Shown in pieces: positions 19,818-29,743 of a stretch of DNA of 64,000 nt (positions are counted from its first letter, which is position 1; each line of letters begins with the position of its first letter). The DNA is from Pyronema omphalodes (taxonomy: Eukaryota > Ascomycota > Pezizomycetes > Pezizales > Pyronemataceae). The stretch is taken from positions 62,001 through 126,000 of the forward strand of contig JAJJXM010000063.1 in NCBI GenBank assembly GCA_024516155.1, in the 5' to 3' direction. The position numbers and the translations under genes were made by a program. A model generated the notes under the pieces. It saw nothing but the letters and a program-made list of their open reading frames with translations, was not told where the DNA came from and ran no database searches.

Positions 19818-21502
19818 GTTGGATCATGTTGGTATCTTTGTCTGTAGGGTTGGGTGAGGTAGAGGCGGCGGGTTGGGTTGCCTCTCTGGCTTCCTTGTGG
19901 ATGCGGAGGCGAGTCGGGCATTGTTTGTGAAAGGCGGGATGCTCATGTTCGGGGATGCCAGCCTCGACGCAGTTTCTGCATTCGTACTCAGTGTGCGAGC
20001 ACGACTTACCGTTTCTCGTCGGGCATTCGGTGCAGTTGTGGTTCTCCGTGGGGTGTTCTTTTCCACAGAGGGCGCAGATCGTTCCGGGGGGTCCAGTGCA
20101 GGTTGCGTGGTGGTGGCCGTAGAGTTGGCACCGTCGACATTGATCGGTTTTCCTCGCGGTGAAGTATTTGGTGACCCTTCGTGCTTCTAAGAGGACCAGC
20201 ACCTTACGGCGTTTGAGGAGGGCCAACCCGTCGGGCGTGCGCACCGCAATTACTACACTGGAGGCCGTCTTGCCAGCACGTTTTTCTGCCGTCGTCATGT
20301 ACCGCGGATTCTGGGCCAGGGTGACCGGGTTGTTGCTCCGTTCGATTTCTTCTCGGAGGAGGCGCATTCCTTCCTCAATGTCGGGGTAGATGTCCGTGGG
20401 GATGCCGTGGACGGCGAGTTCATACCATCTTTCGTTGATGCGAGGGTTGTCGAGAGAGGGGTGTACTGTTTGGGCAGCGCGTTGAATTGTTTCTAAGTGT
20501 GCGGTTAGCTCTTCGGTGGTGGTAGCAGGGTTCAGTGTCAAGATGATATTTCCCGCTTGGTTTTTGCGGACCGTAGTGACTCCCATGTGAGAGGGGGCTT
20601 TGGCCTCCAGCAGTGCTTTGTTCACTGCGAAGCCCACTTCTACTCTCGTGTGGACCGGGAGGACACTGGGGTTGGGGCAGGGCAGGATGATTTCCTGGGG
20701 GCGGGTTCGGGGATGTCGTTTGACGACAGGGCGAGTAGTGGCGGGTGTGGGGTTGGTGGGGGGGGTTGGCTTTGAGGAGAGTTTTGGTCCTGGAGGGGTC
20801 CGCCCACGGCGCCGAGGGTGCGTTGGAGGGGCGGGTTGCAGTCCGGGGTGCGTCGAGGGGGATGGCGATGTTGTTGCTGCGCAAGATTTCTTCGAGTATG
20901 TGGCATCTCGCCATCCAATGGTGTACGTCGTTGGCGATGGGCTTGGTGGCGGGTGCGGTGTCGGGGGCGGTCGGGGGGTTGTCGGCGAGGTGGTCGGTTC
21001 GGGGCTGGGTGTTGGTTCGGTGTAGTTTGTCGATGCGTTTGGTCACAGTTTCGAGGCGTTAATTCATTGGGCGGAGGAGATCCATGATGTTCGTCTTGAT
21101 CAATTCGGATAAGGTCGCGAGGTTGACGTCGGATGTAGTTATTGCATGCTGGCTGTCGTTGAGGTCCAGGTCAGAGTCGGAGTCGGAGTCGGTGTCGGGG
21201 TAGTTGTCGGTGTCCATAGCGGTCGGCATTGTTTCGACAGGGGTTCCATCAAGGTGCACGGGGGTGTTTGTTTTCGGTCGGGTGGCATTTTTGCGGAGGA
21301 GGTCAAGGTCAATTCTAGATTCGGATTTTTTGGTGGGGCGTTTGGTGACTTTTCCGGTGACGGTCGTTGATTTCTTAGAGGTCGCGATGGCGGAGGAGCC
21401 AGCGTGTGGGGCGTTGATTCGGAAAAGCTCGTCGGGGCTAAAAATATTCTCGGGTACCTGCATACGCGAGGGCGTGGCAGGGATGGGTGCGTTAGCGTCC
21501 AT
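19810..21502 (-). pseudogene. TL-B ORF1, gag-like protein, one stop and a +1 shift
   Basis: ATG at 21502. Acidic Asp/Ser segment; a TAA at 21059-21061 interrupts the frame before the coiled coil (RCHILEEILRSNNIAIP). From 20637 the second frame encodes NERWYELAVHGIP and three knuckle motifs (CRRCQLYGHHHATC, CALCGKEH..C and a final Cys/His cluster). The two halves are +1 to each other around the C8 run at 20758-20765, exactly as in TL-A. Confidence 0.75.
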
Positions 21503-21538
21503 CGCTTAACCGGTGGTACAGTAAGCGATGGCGAAGAG

Positions 21539-21546
21539 TCACGTGA
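21539..21546. promoter_or_regulatory. CACGTG box in TL-B leader
   Basis: TCACGTGA, 37 nt upstream of the ORF1 ATG, at the same distance as in TL-A. Confidence 0.5.
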
Positions 21547-21943
21547 GGAGGCTCTTGCTAAGCAAGCACGGAAATTTCTCGCGAGGAAAGGGGTCCGGAA
21601 GGGGGTAAATTTGGGGTATCACCACAACCAGTGCTGCTGGTGGGGGGGGGATTTGGGGGGGGGGGGGGATTTCGGTATGCCGAAACGGAAAATAAGGTCG
21701 CTTTGATGATTGGAGGGCGGGTGGTGGAGCGGCGTTGATGAAAGTGCCCGGAATCCGGCCCGGATGTCCCAGAATCGCGTTTTTCCGCTGAATCTCAACG
21801 GTAAACGGTAGCTGGGTTCCGAAATTCGAGATTCGGGGTAATTTCGAGGTAAGAAATCGATTACCGATTCGAAAATCGGGGAAATTGTTGTTGTTGTCGC
21901 AAATGCAGGGGGGGGTCAGCGGTTGCTGTGTGGTGTGATTGGG

Positions 21944-22287
21944 ACAACGAAGAATGGTGGAAGGGGTAAGAATACCCACCAACCCAGACAGACAACCCCC
22001 GCCGCAAAGAAGACTTGGGCAGAAGCCGTCAAGAGCGGAGGCATCAACGTCCAGATTGTGCTTGGGAATGGCAATCTTGGACTTACGACATCACCGACAA
22101 GAAAGGGAGAGAGGCCAGCCGGGGCAGCGAGAAGGCTGAGGAAGAAGGAGGGGGAAGGGGAGAGAGGGGAGGAGAAGAGGGGCAGGGCTGGCCCGGGGTT
22201 CCAATGGGCAAAGAGTCAGGAGACACCAGCGGAGGAGTTGAGAGAGGAGAGGAGAGTGGGGGCGCAGGTGGCCCGGCGGCTGTTTAA
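21944..22287 (+). pseudogene. GNL-n gag-like ORF, C-terminal fragment
   Basis: It encodes the TKNGGRGKNTHQPR and TWAEAVKSGGINVQIVLGNG segments. At about 22195 a base has been lost in the CCCGGGG region, so the tail is read in another frame (FQWAKSQETPAEEL). The N-terminal 380 residues should be left of the window. Confidence 0.7.
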
Positions 22288-22620
22288 CTTTGCTTTGGTT
22301 TTGTTTTTGCTTTGTGGAGGAAGTAAAGGCGGAAAAATGGTTAAAAATGGGAGGGCAAGGGTGGAGGAAATGGGGGATCGACCCGGCGAGGTGGCCTCCG
22401 AGCGCACAGGGCTCCTTGGATCTGACGACGCTAGATGAAAAACTGCACGACGAGACTTGGGAGACTACACTGCCACCCACATTGACAGCTCTCGGGCTTA
22501 CCCAGTGGGGACCTGGCATCACCCCCAGGTTCTTAACATTGTATTTAATTTGTAGATTCCGCCATAACCTTACAGTTGGATGCGTGTATGAATGAAAAAA
22601 TAAATAAATAAATAAATAAA
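21944..22620 (+). mobile_element. GNL-n, 3' part, diverged
   Basis: It starts inside the ORF at ACAACGAAGAATGG next to the TL-B 5' end, so TL-B is inserted in it. The 3' UTR is the most diverged of the type i group and its stem-loop has one broken pair (AACC against AGTT). The tail abuts TL-E, its host. Confidence 0.75.
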
Positions 22621-23442
22621 CCAGTCCGAGAAACAAAGGTTCCCGACCACATCTCCGTCATGACGTTCAAACGCAACATCCACGGAAACCTCATGCTCCC
22701 CCCCCCCCCCCCCCCCGCAAACCTCACCCGAAGAACTGACCCCCCACCTGCCCCTAATCCTCGAAGCCGCTCGACGTGTACTTCCCTCTTTGCTGCCCCC
22801 TAGGCTTAACGAAAAGTGGTACAAACTGGCTGTCCACGGTATCCCAACCGACTTTTTCCCAGAGCCCGAGGAAGGCATGACGAGTCTGAATAATGAGATC
22901 GAACGCAACCACAACGTCAACCTTACGCAGCTACCACGCTACCGTCGAACCCAGAGAAGAGGGCTGGTAAGTCAGCATCGAGCGTAATGATAGCCCTCCG
23001 ATCTAGTGACGAATATAACACTCTCAAACGCACGAAAGTTGTTGTGCTCTTCGAACCCTGTCGGGTGACTGAGTTCATCTCAGCGCACTCCATTGACCAC
23101 TGCCGCAGATGTCAAAAGTTCGGCCACCATCACGCTACCTGCGCCGCCGATAATGGTCCCGTCTGCGCCATCTGCGCCCTTACCCACCCGACCGAATACC
23201 ACCCATGCGCAGCCTGCCGCTCACTTAATGGTCGCGAATCCATCCACACCGTATACAAGTGCATCAACTGCGCCGACGCTGGCCTTCCCGACACCCAACA
23301 TGCCGCCTACAGTACCCAGTGCCCCATCAAGGTGAACGCTGTACGAGAGGCATGGCAGAAGACCCGGCCCGATGATGCCCAGAGCGCCATCTCCACAGAG
23401 ACCAACCCCATTGCAGATACTACCATGACCGCTGATGAATAA
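22621..23442 (+). pseudogene. TL-E ORF1, C-terminal part
   Basis: A conserved block (NEKWYKLAVHGIP) and knuckles CRRCQKFGHHHATC, CAICALTH..C and a final Cys/His cluster. A long C run at about 22697-22716 and a second indel near 22950 shift the frame. The stop overlaps ORF2 in ATGAATAA (23435-23442). Confidence 0.75.
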
Positions 23443-24843
23443 ATACAACTCATCAGCGGCGACCCTCCGGATCATCTCTCATAACCTGAACCACAGCACC
23501 ACCGCCCTCACAATGCTGTTGAACACAGCAAACGTAAACACAGACATTATTCTCGTCCAAGAGGTGAATGTCAAAGATCCCAAGTTTGTCGTCACTCACC
23601 CTGATTTTGTTTTGCTTCTTCCCCCTCGTGCCCTCCACAAGGTCAACCGCACTGCCGCTTATGTCTCCCGGCTTAATCCCCACGTTCAAGTCACGCCCAG
23701 ACCGGATGTCAGCGGAGACCCAGACCTCCAGGTCCTAGAGGTCAGCACCGACCTTATCCCCTCTTTTTACCTTCCCAACGTCTATAACAAATGTGACCCC
23801 ACTACTAAAACCTACACCATCCCCCGCGCGCTCACCCCCCTTACCCTCCCGCGTCGATGCGTTATCACAGGGGATCTCAACTCCCATCATCCTCTGTGGA
23901 ACTCCCACACGCGCAGAACAACACGGGCCGACGAGCTCGTCGAACTGTTGGAATCACATAACTGGTGGCTGGTAAACGTCCCAGACGTCCCAACCCACCA
24001 ATACCAGGACGGCACAGGCTCATCGGTTCTGGACCTCACCCTGGCTGTCCCATCGATGGCAAGGGAAATAACAAACTGGGCCATCGACGACGGGATAGCC
24101 ACAGGCTCAGACCATGAGGTCATCCGTTTTCAACTAAACTCTCTCAGTGGAGACCACACGGCGGCCCCCCCTCGCAACTATTCGTCTAAACTGGAACAAA
24201 ACGGATTAGGATACATTTACCAAGGAGCTCCAGCTCCTCGCTAAGGCCAGCCACCCCCACTGGACACACCTCCGCGCCAACCCCTCCGCAAGCAGCCTCG
24301 ACGAATGGGCCGCCCCACTTCGCGACTCCATACAGAGTGCAGCGTCCAAGGCCACCCCGACCCTATCACCCACCCCGCGCTCGAAACGGTGGTGAACGGA
24401 GGAAATCCGCAACACCCGTCGTGAAATAACCACCGCCAGACGCCGATGGAAGCTCTCCCGGCTCCCCAACCACCACGAGGAATACGAAGGCCTCTGCAAC
24501 AAACTCTACCGGACAGTGCGCTACGTCAAAGACTCGCTGTGCAAGGAATACCTCGCAGCAGCGGAAGGCCCGGACATCTGGGTGGCGTTTCGTTACATGA
24601 ACCCACGTCGCACCCAACTGACCCTGCCGGTCAAAGCCCCGGTAAGAGGCACAGAGAAACTGTGCGTTGACTTCGAGTGTAAGGTTGAAGCTTTTCAAGC
24701 GCTCTTCCCACCCCCACCAACTACCTCCCACGCCACACCACACAGCAACCGCTGACCCCCCCCTGCATTTTCGACAACAACCTCAAAATTTCCGGCTCTG
24801 CCGACGGAAATCGCCTTATCGCATTCAGTTTAACCCGAATCCC

Positions 24844-26822
24844 AAAGAGAACACCACACGGCAACGGCGACCCCCCCCCTGCGTTTGCAACAACCAGCAC
24901 CGAAACCATCGATTTTTCCATCGGATTCGGATTCGCAGCACTCATTTACGTATCTCTGTGAATTTCCAGAGAGTTCTACGTTGATTTCGTTGATTTTCGC
25001 CGCGAAATCAGAGTTTTCACGCGTTTGGGCTTACCCCACCACGCGAAATGCCACCAAAACCTCGCCAACTCCGCGCCCCACGGCCCAAGCAGTCTGGGAA
25101 CGCGTTCCAAGCCCTCGTGGACCTTCCAGAAGATAGATCCGATTCTACTTTTGATGGAAGAGACGGAAAAGTCGATGAAAATGATGGATTCAGCGCCGGA
25201 AACACGCTCCAGCGCGCGCCTTCTGTAGCCTCCGAAGCACCACCACCACCCCCACGATACGCCACCAATTATGGCGATTCACCAGTTCGCAAATGGCGCA
25301 AGGAGCTGGTGCACGAAGCTGTCAGCGCATATGTCTTCGGGGCGGAAATCGACAGCAGTGCTGAAAACATCCTTCAGTACTGCGCAGCCAACGCGACAGT
25401 AGGAGCCCACCTTGACTGGCTCATCGAGCGGCGCACAGGCGCAATCGGCGACGAGATGGAAAGCGCCTTCCAAACTGTCTTCGATAAACTCGACACAATG
25501 ACGAGAAAGATGGACAAGATGGCCGTGGAAGAGGTGGCGCTACGCAAGGCCTACCACAAGTCCATCGCCGAAACAGCAGCCCTCAAAGCTGCTGTTGACA
25601 CCCTCACAAAACAGCTCGACGAACGCATTGTCCCACAGGCCCTCCCTCTTCCAGGCCCGCCGACCTCCCCCTCCGCTATGGAGGAGATGACGATGCAACT
25701 CTCCCATGTCCAGCACGATATTCAGGACGTTCTGCACGCTGTACGCAACCCTCCCGGGAAAAGAAAGCGACGAGGGAGCGATCAGAACACCGGACCAACC
25801 ACGCCGACAAACCAACGACCGGCAATCAACAAGAAACGAGATGCATCACCGGAGCACAGCCTGATGCACTCACAGCACGCGACCTCCGCCGCCCAGGATG
25901 CGCTTGATGCTCTGATGCTCAAGTATCCCCCGCGCCCTCTCGCGATAACCTCGACCGAAGCGACCACCAACCCCGCTCCTGACAGCGATGCTGCTCAGGA
26001 CACAACTCTACCCGATGCCCCCACCACCACTGCCCTGGCGGACAAGGATGGATGGAAGACTGTGGAGGGGAAGGAAGCGCAGAAGAAGAGGAGGAACGAT
26101 AAGGCCGACAAGAAACGCGCGACGGAGAACAGCAACAAACCCCCGACGACAAAGACTGGTGGACGGGGAAAGACTACCCACCAACCGAAAACGAATACCC
26201 CCTCCGCGAAGAAGACTTGGGCAGAAGTCGTGAAGAGCGGAGGTATCAATGTTCAGATTGTGCTGGGGAATGGCAATCTTGGACTAACAACACCACCGGC
26301 AAGAAGGGGAGAGAGGCGAGGGGGAGCAGCGAGAAGACTGAGGAAGAAGGAAGGAGAAGGGGAGGGAGGGGAGGAGAAGAGGGGCAGGGCGGGCCCGGGT
26401 GTCTCAAAGGGCAAAGAGTCAGGAGACACCGGCGGAGGAGTTGAGAGAGGGGAGGAGAGTGGGGGCGCAGGTGGCCCGGCGGCGGTTTAACTTTGCTTTG
26501 GTTTTGTTTTTGCTTTGTGGGGGAAATAAAGGCGGAAAAATGGTTAAAAATGGGAGGGGAAGGGTGGAGGAAATGGGGGAACGACCCGGCGAGGTGGCCT
26601 CCGAGCGCACAGGGCTCCTGGAACAGACGACGCTTGACGAACAAAAGCACAACGAGACTTGGGGGTCTACAACCCCACACCCTAACGACAAGCTCTGGGG
26701 CATACCCAGTGAGAGCCTGGCCTGACACCCGGGTTTCTTAATTTTGCATTTACTGTAGATTCCGCCATAACCTTACGGTTGGATGCGTGTATGAGTTAAT
26801 AAATAAATAAATAAATAAATAC
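24844..26822 (+). mobile_element. GNL-o, full-length element, subfamily B
   Basis: Starts AAAGAGAACACCACACGG and ends in a TAAA tail. A 10-bp duplication CCCGAATCCC (24834-24843, 26823-26832) is the best I can assign; the leader of TL-C resumes after it. Nearly identical to GNL-H. Confidence 0.85.
25048..26490 (+). CDS. GNL gag-like protein, subfamily B (480 aa)
   Basis: ATG at 25048. It differs from the GNL-H protein by a handful of residues (for example QDTTLPDAP against QETLPDAP) and by one added codon. Same layout: variable N-terminal half, heptads at ETAALKAAVDTLTKQLDE, KRKRR patch, TWAEVV segment, charged Arg/Gly/Glu tail. Intact. Confidence 0.8.
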   Translation: MPPKPRQLRAPRPKQSGNAFQALVDLPEDRSDSTFDGRDGKVDENDGFSAGNTLQRAPSVASEAPPPPPRYATNYGDSPVRKWRKELVHEAVSAYVFGAEIDSSAENILQYCAANATVGAHLDWLIERRTGAIGDEMESAFQTVFDKLDTMTRKMDKMAVEEVALRKAYHKSIAETAALKAAVDTLTKQLDERIVPQALPLPGPPTSPSAMEEMTMQLSHVQHDIQDVLHAVRNPPGKRKRRGSDQNTGPTTPTNQRPAINKKRDASPEHSLMHSQHATSAAQDALDALMLKYPPRPLAITSTEATTNPAPDSDAAQDTTLPDAPTTTALADKDGWKTVEGKEAQKKRRNDKADKKRATENSNKPPTTKTGGRGKTTHQPKTNTPSAKKTWAEVVKSGGINVQIVLGNGNLGLTTPPARRGERRGGAARRLRKKEGEGEGGEEKRGRAGPGVSKGKESGDTGGGVERGEESGGAGGPAAV

Positions 26823-27011
26823 CCCGAATCCCGATTTTCAGGCCCGAATTCCGGTTTACTGTTGAGTTTCAGCGGAAAAACGCGATGGTGGGACTTCCGG
26901 ACCGGCCAACGGGCCATTCCATCAACGTCGCCCCACCACCCGCCCTCCGATCATCATACAATCCTCATTTTCGGTTTCGGCATACCGAATTCCCCCCCTC
27001 CCCAAATTCCC

Positions 27012-28986
27012 ACCCTAGATCAACTGTTTATAGACCAATTCTCAACAACGAGCACCGAAACCCCCGGTTTTCTCATCGGATTCGGATTCGCAGCACTCTG
27101 TTACGTTATTTTCTGAATTTTCAGGGAATTCTACGTCGTTTTTGTTGACTTTTGTCGCAAAATCAGAGTTTTCACGAGTTCTGGCTTACCCCACCTCACA
27201 AAATGTCGCCAAAACAACGACAGAACAACGCCCAACGATCGAAACGGTCCGAAAACGCGTATAACGTTCTAGCCGACCCTCCTCATGATGGATCCAATCC
27301 TACTTTTGATGGAAGAGATGGAAAAGTTGATGAAGTTGATGGAAACTTCGCTGGAAAGCCCTTCCAGAGCGTGGTCTTGGCAGGATCACCAGTTCCTTCG
27401 GCTTCAACAAAGCAGCAACAGGCGACAACTGAACACAGCCGGTTCAGTAACTACCGTCGCTTGTGTGTATCTGCGATTAATGAGGCAGTCGCAGCTGATG
27501 ACAACTATGTCACCCTGGATCAGCTGTTCCATGACAACTACGCCGAACTCACTGGAGCCAACTTCCTGGGGATACAACAGATCCACCGGGATACACAGCG
27601 ACGCTTCAACACCCTCGATGAATCCATGCTTAACAACAACGATGCGATACACGGCAGATTCGACGTCATGATGACGAAATTCAACGATCTGCTCTTCGAA
27701 AACGCGACGCTGCGCACAGCATACGACTCTACACAGGCAGAAACAGCAGCTCTCAAGGCTGCTGTGGACGCCCTGACGAAGAAAATCGAGGAACAGCAAC
27801 AAGTCATTTCGGCGCCCCCCTCACCGAACCTCACGGCCTCTTCCTCAGCGATGGAAGAGATGACTATGCAACTGTCCGTCGTCCAACATGACATTCAGGA
27901 TGTCCTGGACGCTGTCCGCAACCCTCCTGGCAAGAGAAAGCGAAGGGGAAGCGACCAGAACACCGAACCCACCTCACCAACGACCAGAGCACCGGTCAAC
28001 CACAAACCGAGAGCTGCATCACCGGTGCGAAGCCTGATGCACTCGAAACATGCGACTACCGCCGCCCAGGAAAAGCTTGATGCCCTCAAGCCTATGTCCC
28101 CCCTACCTCTCCTCGCGATCACGTCAACCGATGCGACACCGGAACCTCCCCCTGATAGTTCATCTGCTCAGGACACACCTCTACCCGACGCCCCAAGCAC
28201 TGCCCCTGCTGAGACGAACGGATGGAAGACTGTGGAGGCGAAGGCTACGCAGAAGAAAAAGATGAAAGCGCAGGAGACGAGACCTACGGCAGCGACACCC
28301 AGCAAGACCCCTACAACGAAGAATGGTGGAAGGGGAAAGAATACCCACCAACCCAGACAGACAACCCCCTCCGCAAAGAAGACTTGGGCAGAAGTCGTCA
28401 AGAGCGGAGGCATCAACGTCCAGATTGTGCTTGGGAATGGCAATCTTGGACTTACAACACCACCGACAAGAAGGGGAGAGAGGCGAGGCGGGGCAGCGAG
28501 AAGGCTGAGGAAGAAGGAGGGAGAAGGGGAGAGAGGGGAGGAGAAGAGGGGCAGGGCGGGCCCGGGTGTTTCAAAGGGCAAAGAGTCAGGAGACACCGGC
28601 GGAGGAGTTGAGAGAGGGGAGGAGAGTGGGGGCGTAGGTGGCCCGGCGGCTGTTTAACTTTGCTTTGGTTTTGTTTTTGCTTTGTGGGGGAAATAAAGGC
28701 GGAAAAATGGTTAAAAATGGGAGGGGAAGGGTGGAGGAAATGGGGGAACGACCCGGCGAGGTGGCCTCCGAGCGTACAGGGCTCCTGGAACAGACGACGC
28801 TTGACGAACAAAGGCACAACGAGATTTGGAGGTCTACAACCCCACACCCTAACGACAAGCTCTGGGGCATACCCAGTGAGAGCTCGGCCTGACACCCGGG
28901 TTTCTTAATTTTGTATTTACTGTAGATTCCGCCATAACCTTACGGTTGGATGCGTGTATGAGTTAATAAATAAATAAATAAATAAA
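27012..28986 (+). mobile_element. GNL-p, nearly full-length, with a chimeric 5' end
   Basis: A 13-bp duplication TCCCCAAATTCCC (26999-27011, 28987-28999) flanks it, inside the TL-C leader. It begins with about 25 bp matching the middle of the GNL-e ORF (CCCTAGATCAACTGTTTATA) before joining the normal leader at ATTCTCAACAACG. Confidence 0.9.
27203..28657 (+). CDS. GNL gag-like protein, subfamily A (484 aa)
   Basis: ATG at 27203, the position of ATG 3641 in GNL-d; the frame is open from 27152 but without an earlier ATG. It has the same length as GNL-d and differs by few residues. Coiled-coil region, KRKRR patch, TWAEVVKSGGINVQIVLGNG and charged tail all present. Intact; likely one of the youngest copies. 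Confidence 0.8.
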   Translation: MSPKQRQNNAQRSKRSENAYNVLADPPHDGSNPTFDGRDGKVDEVDGNFAGKPFQSVVLAGSPVPSASTKQQQATTEHSRFSNYRRLCVSAINEAVAADDNYVTLDQLFHDNYAELTGANFLGIQQIHRDTQRRFNTLDESMLNNNDAIHGRFDVMMTKFNDLLFENATLRTAYDSTQAETAALKAAVDALTKKIEEQQQVISAPPSPNLTASSSAMEEMTMQLSVVQHDIQDVLDAVRNPPGKRKRRGSDQNTEPTSPTTRAPVNHKPRAASPVRSLMHSKHATTAAQEKLDALKPMSPLPLLAITSTDATPEPPPDSSSAQDTPLPDAPSTAPAETNGWKTVEAKATQKKKMKAQETRPTAATPSKTPTTKNGGRGKNTHQPRQTTPSAKKTWAEVVKSGGINVQIVLGNGNLGLTTPPTRRGERRGGAARRLRKKEGEGERGEEKRGRAGPGVSKGKESGDTGGGVERGEESGGVGGPAAV

Positions 28987-29096
28987 TCCCCAAATTCCCC
29001 TTTCGCCAGCAGCACTGGTCGTGGTGGACCCCGAAAATTCCCCCCTTTCGGACCCCCTCTCTTCGCGAACATTTTCTCCCGCTGAACCAGAGCCTG

Positions 29097-29104
29097 TCAC
29101 GTGA
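29097..29104. promoter_or_regulatory. CACGTG box in TL-C leader
   Basis: TCACGTGA, about 37 nt upstream of the ORF1 ATG at 29141. Confidence 0.5.
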
Positions 29105-29140
29105 CCCGCAGCCTTCGCTTACGGACATCCCGATTTAGCG

Positions 29141-29743
29141 ATGGAAGCTAATTCACCACTCCCACCGAACCCCTCGCTTATACAGGTACCAGTTGACACC
29201 TGCAGCCCTGCCACCCAAGTCCCGACAACCCCAAGACACCAAATCATAGCCACCGACCCCACCTCTGCGATGTCCACCGACCCCCTCGCCCGCGCAGACG
29301 CCCCTCACGCAGGCACATCCTCCACCATCGCCCCCTCCCGCAGAAAGCCCACCTCCTCTTCTACCCGCAACACCGCCCGCCTCAGCAGAATCACCAAATC
29401 CGAAATCAACCTCCTCCGACGCACTGTCGGGGAAATGAAACGTGCCGCAATTGCTCGCCTCGATAACAACTCCGCCATGCGCAACCTCGACCACACCCCC
29501 ACCCTGCCAGACCCCATCGACATCGACTCGGACACCGACCTTGACCACGAAGAGGAATACGAATCAACACCCCAGCCAAGCGACGAATTCCTCGCCACCA
29601 TCGCCACCATGATCTCGAAAACCACCAACGACGCCCTTCGCCATATAGTATAATCCATCGAGGCTTGGGCAGGATGACAGCGAACCGCCTCCGCCACGAC
29701 AAACCCCAGCGACAAAGACACCGAGATGGTCGCCCATGTGTAA
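29141..29743 (+). pseudogene. TL-C ORF1, internally deleted
   Basis: ATG at 29141. The N-terminal acidic part is open to a TAA at 29651-29653; the frame then reads SIEAWAG, another stop and the last 20 codons, ending at 29743 in ATGTGTAA with the ORF2 start. Compared with TL-A, about 370 residues are gone, including the coiled coil and all zinc knuckles. This copy would depend on ORF1 protein from elsewhere. Confidence 0.8.

Larger units (their letters stand above)
10909..21936 (-). mobile_element. Tad1-like LINE TL-B, 5' half, split by GNL-M
   Basis: The 5' end is at about 21936 (ACACCACACAGC). The leader, ORF1 and endonuclease part of ORF2 run from 21935 to 18980. A further 41-bp piece of ORF2 (TPVLQVTPR) is at 10909-10949, across GNL-M. 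About 70 bp of ORF2 between the pieces are missing and I find no duplication around GNL-M, so that insertion probably deleted part of its target. The rest of ORF2 should be left of the window, beyond TL-A. Confidence 0.8.

Noticed and set aside
22697..22716. Long C run as a functional motif in TL-E
   Set aside because: It lies in ORF1 where TL-A and TL-B have none, and it breaks the frame; a homopolymer expansion or assembly artefact.
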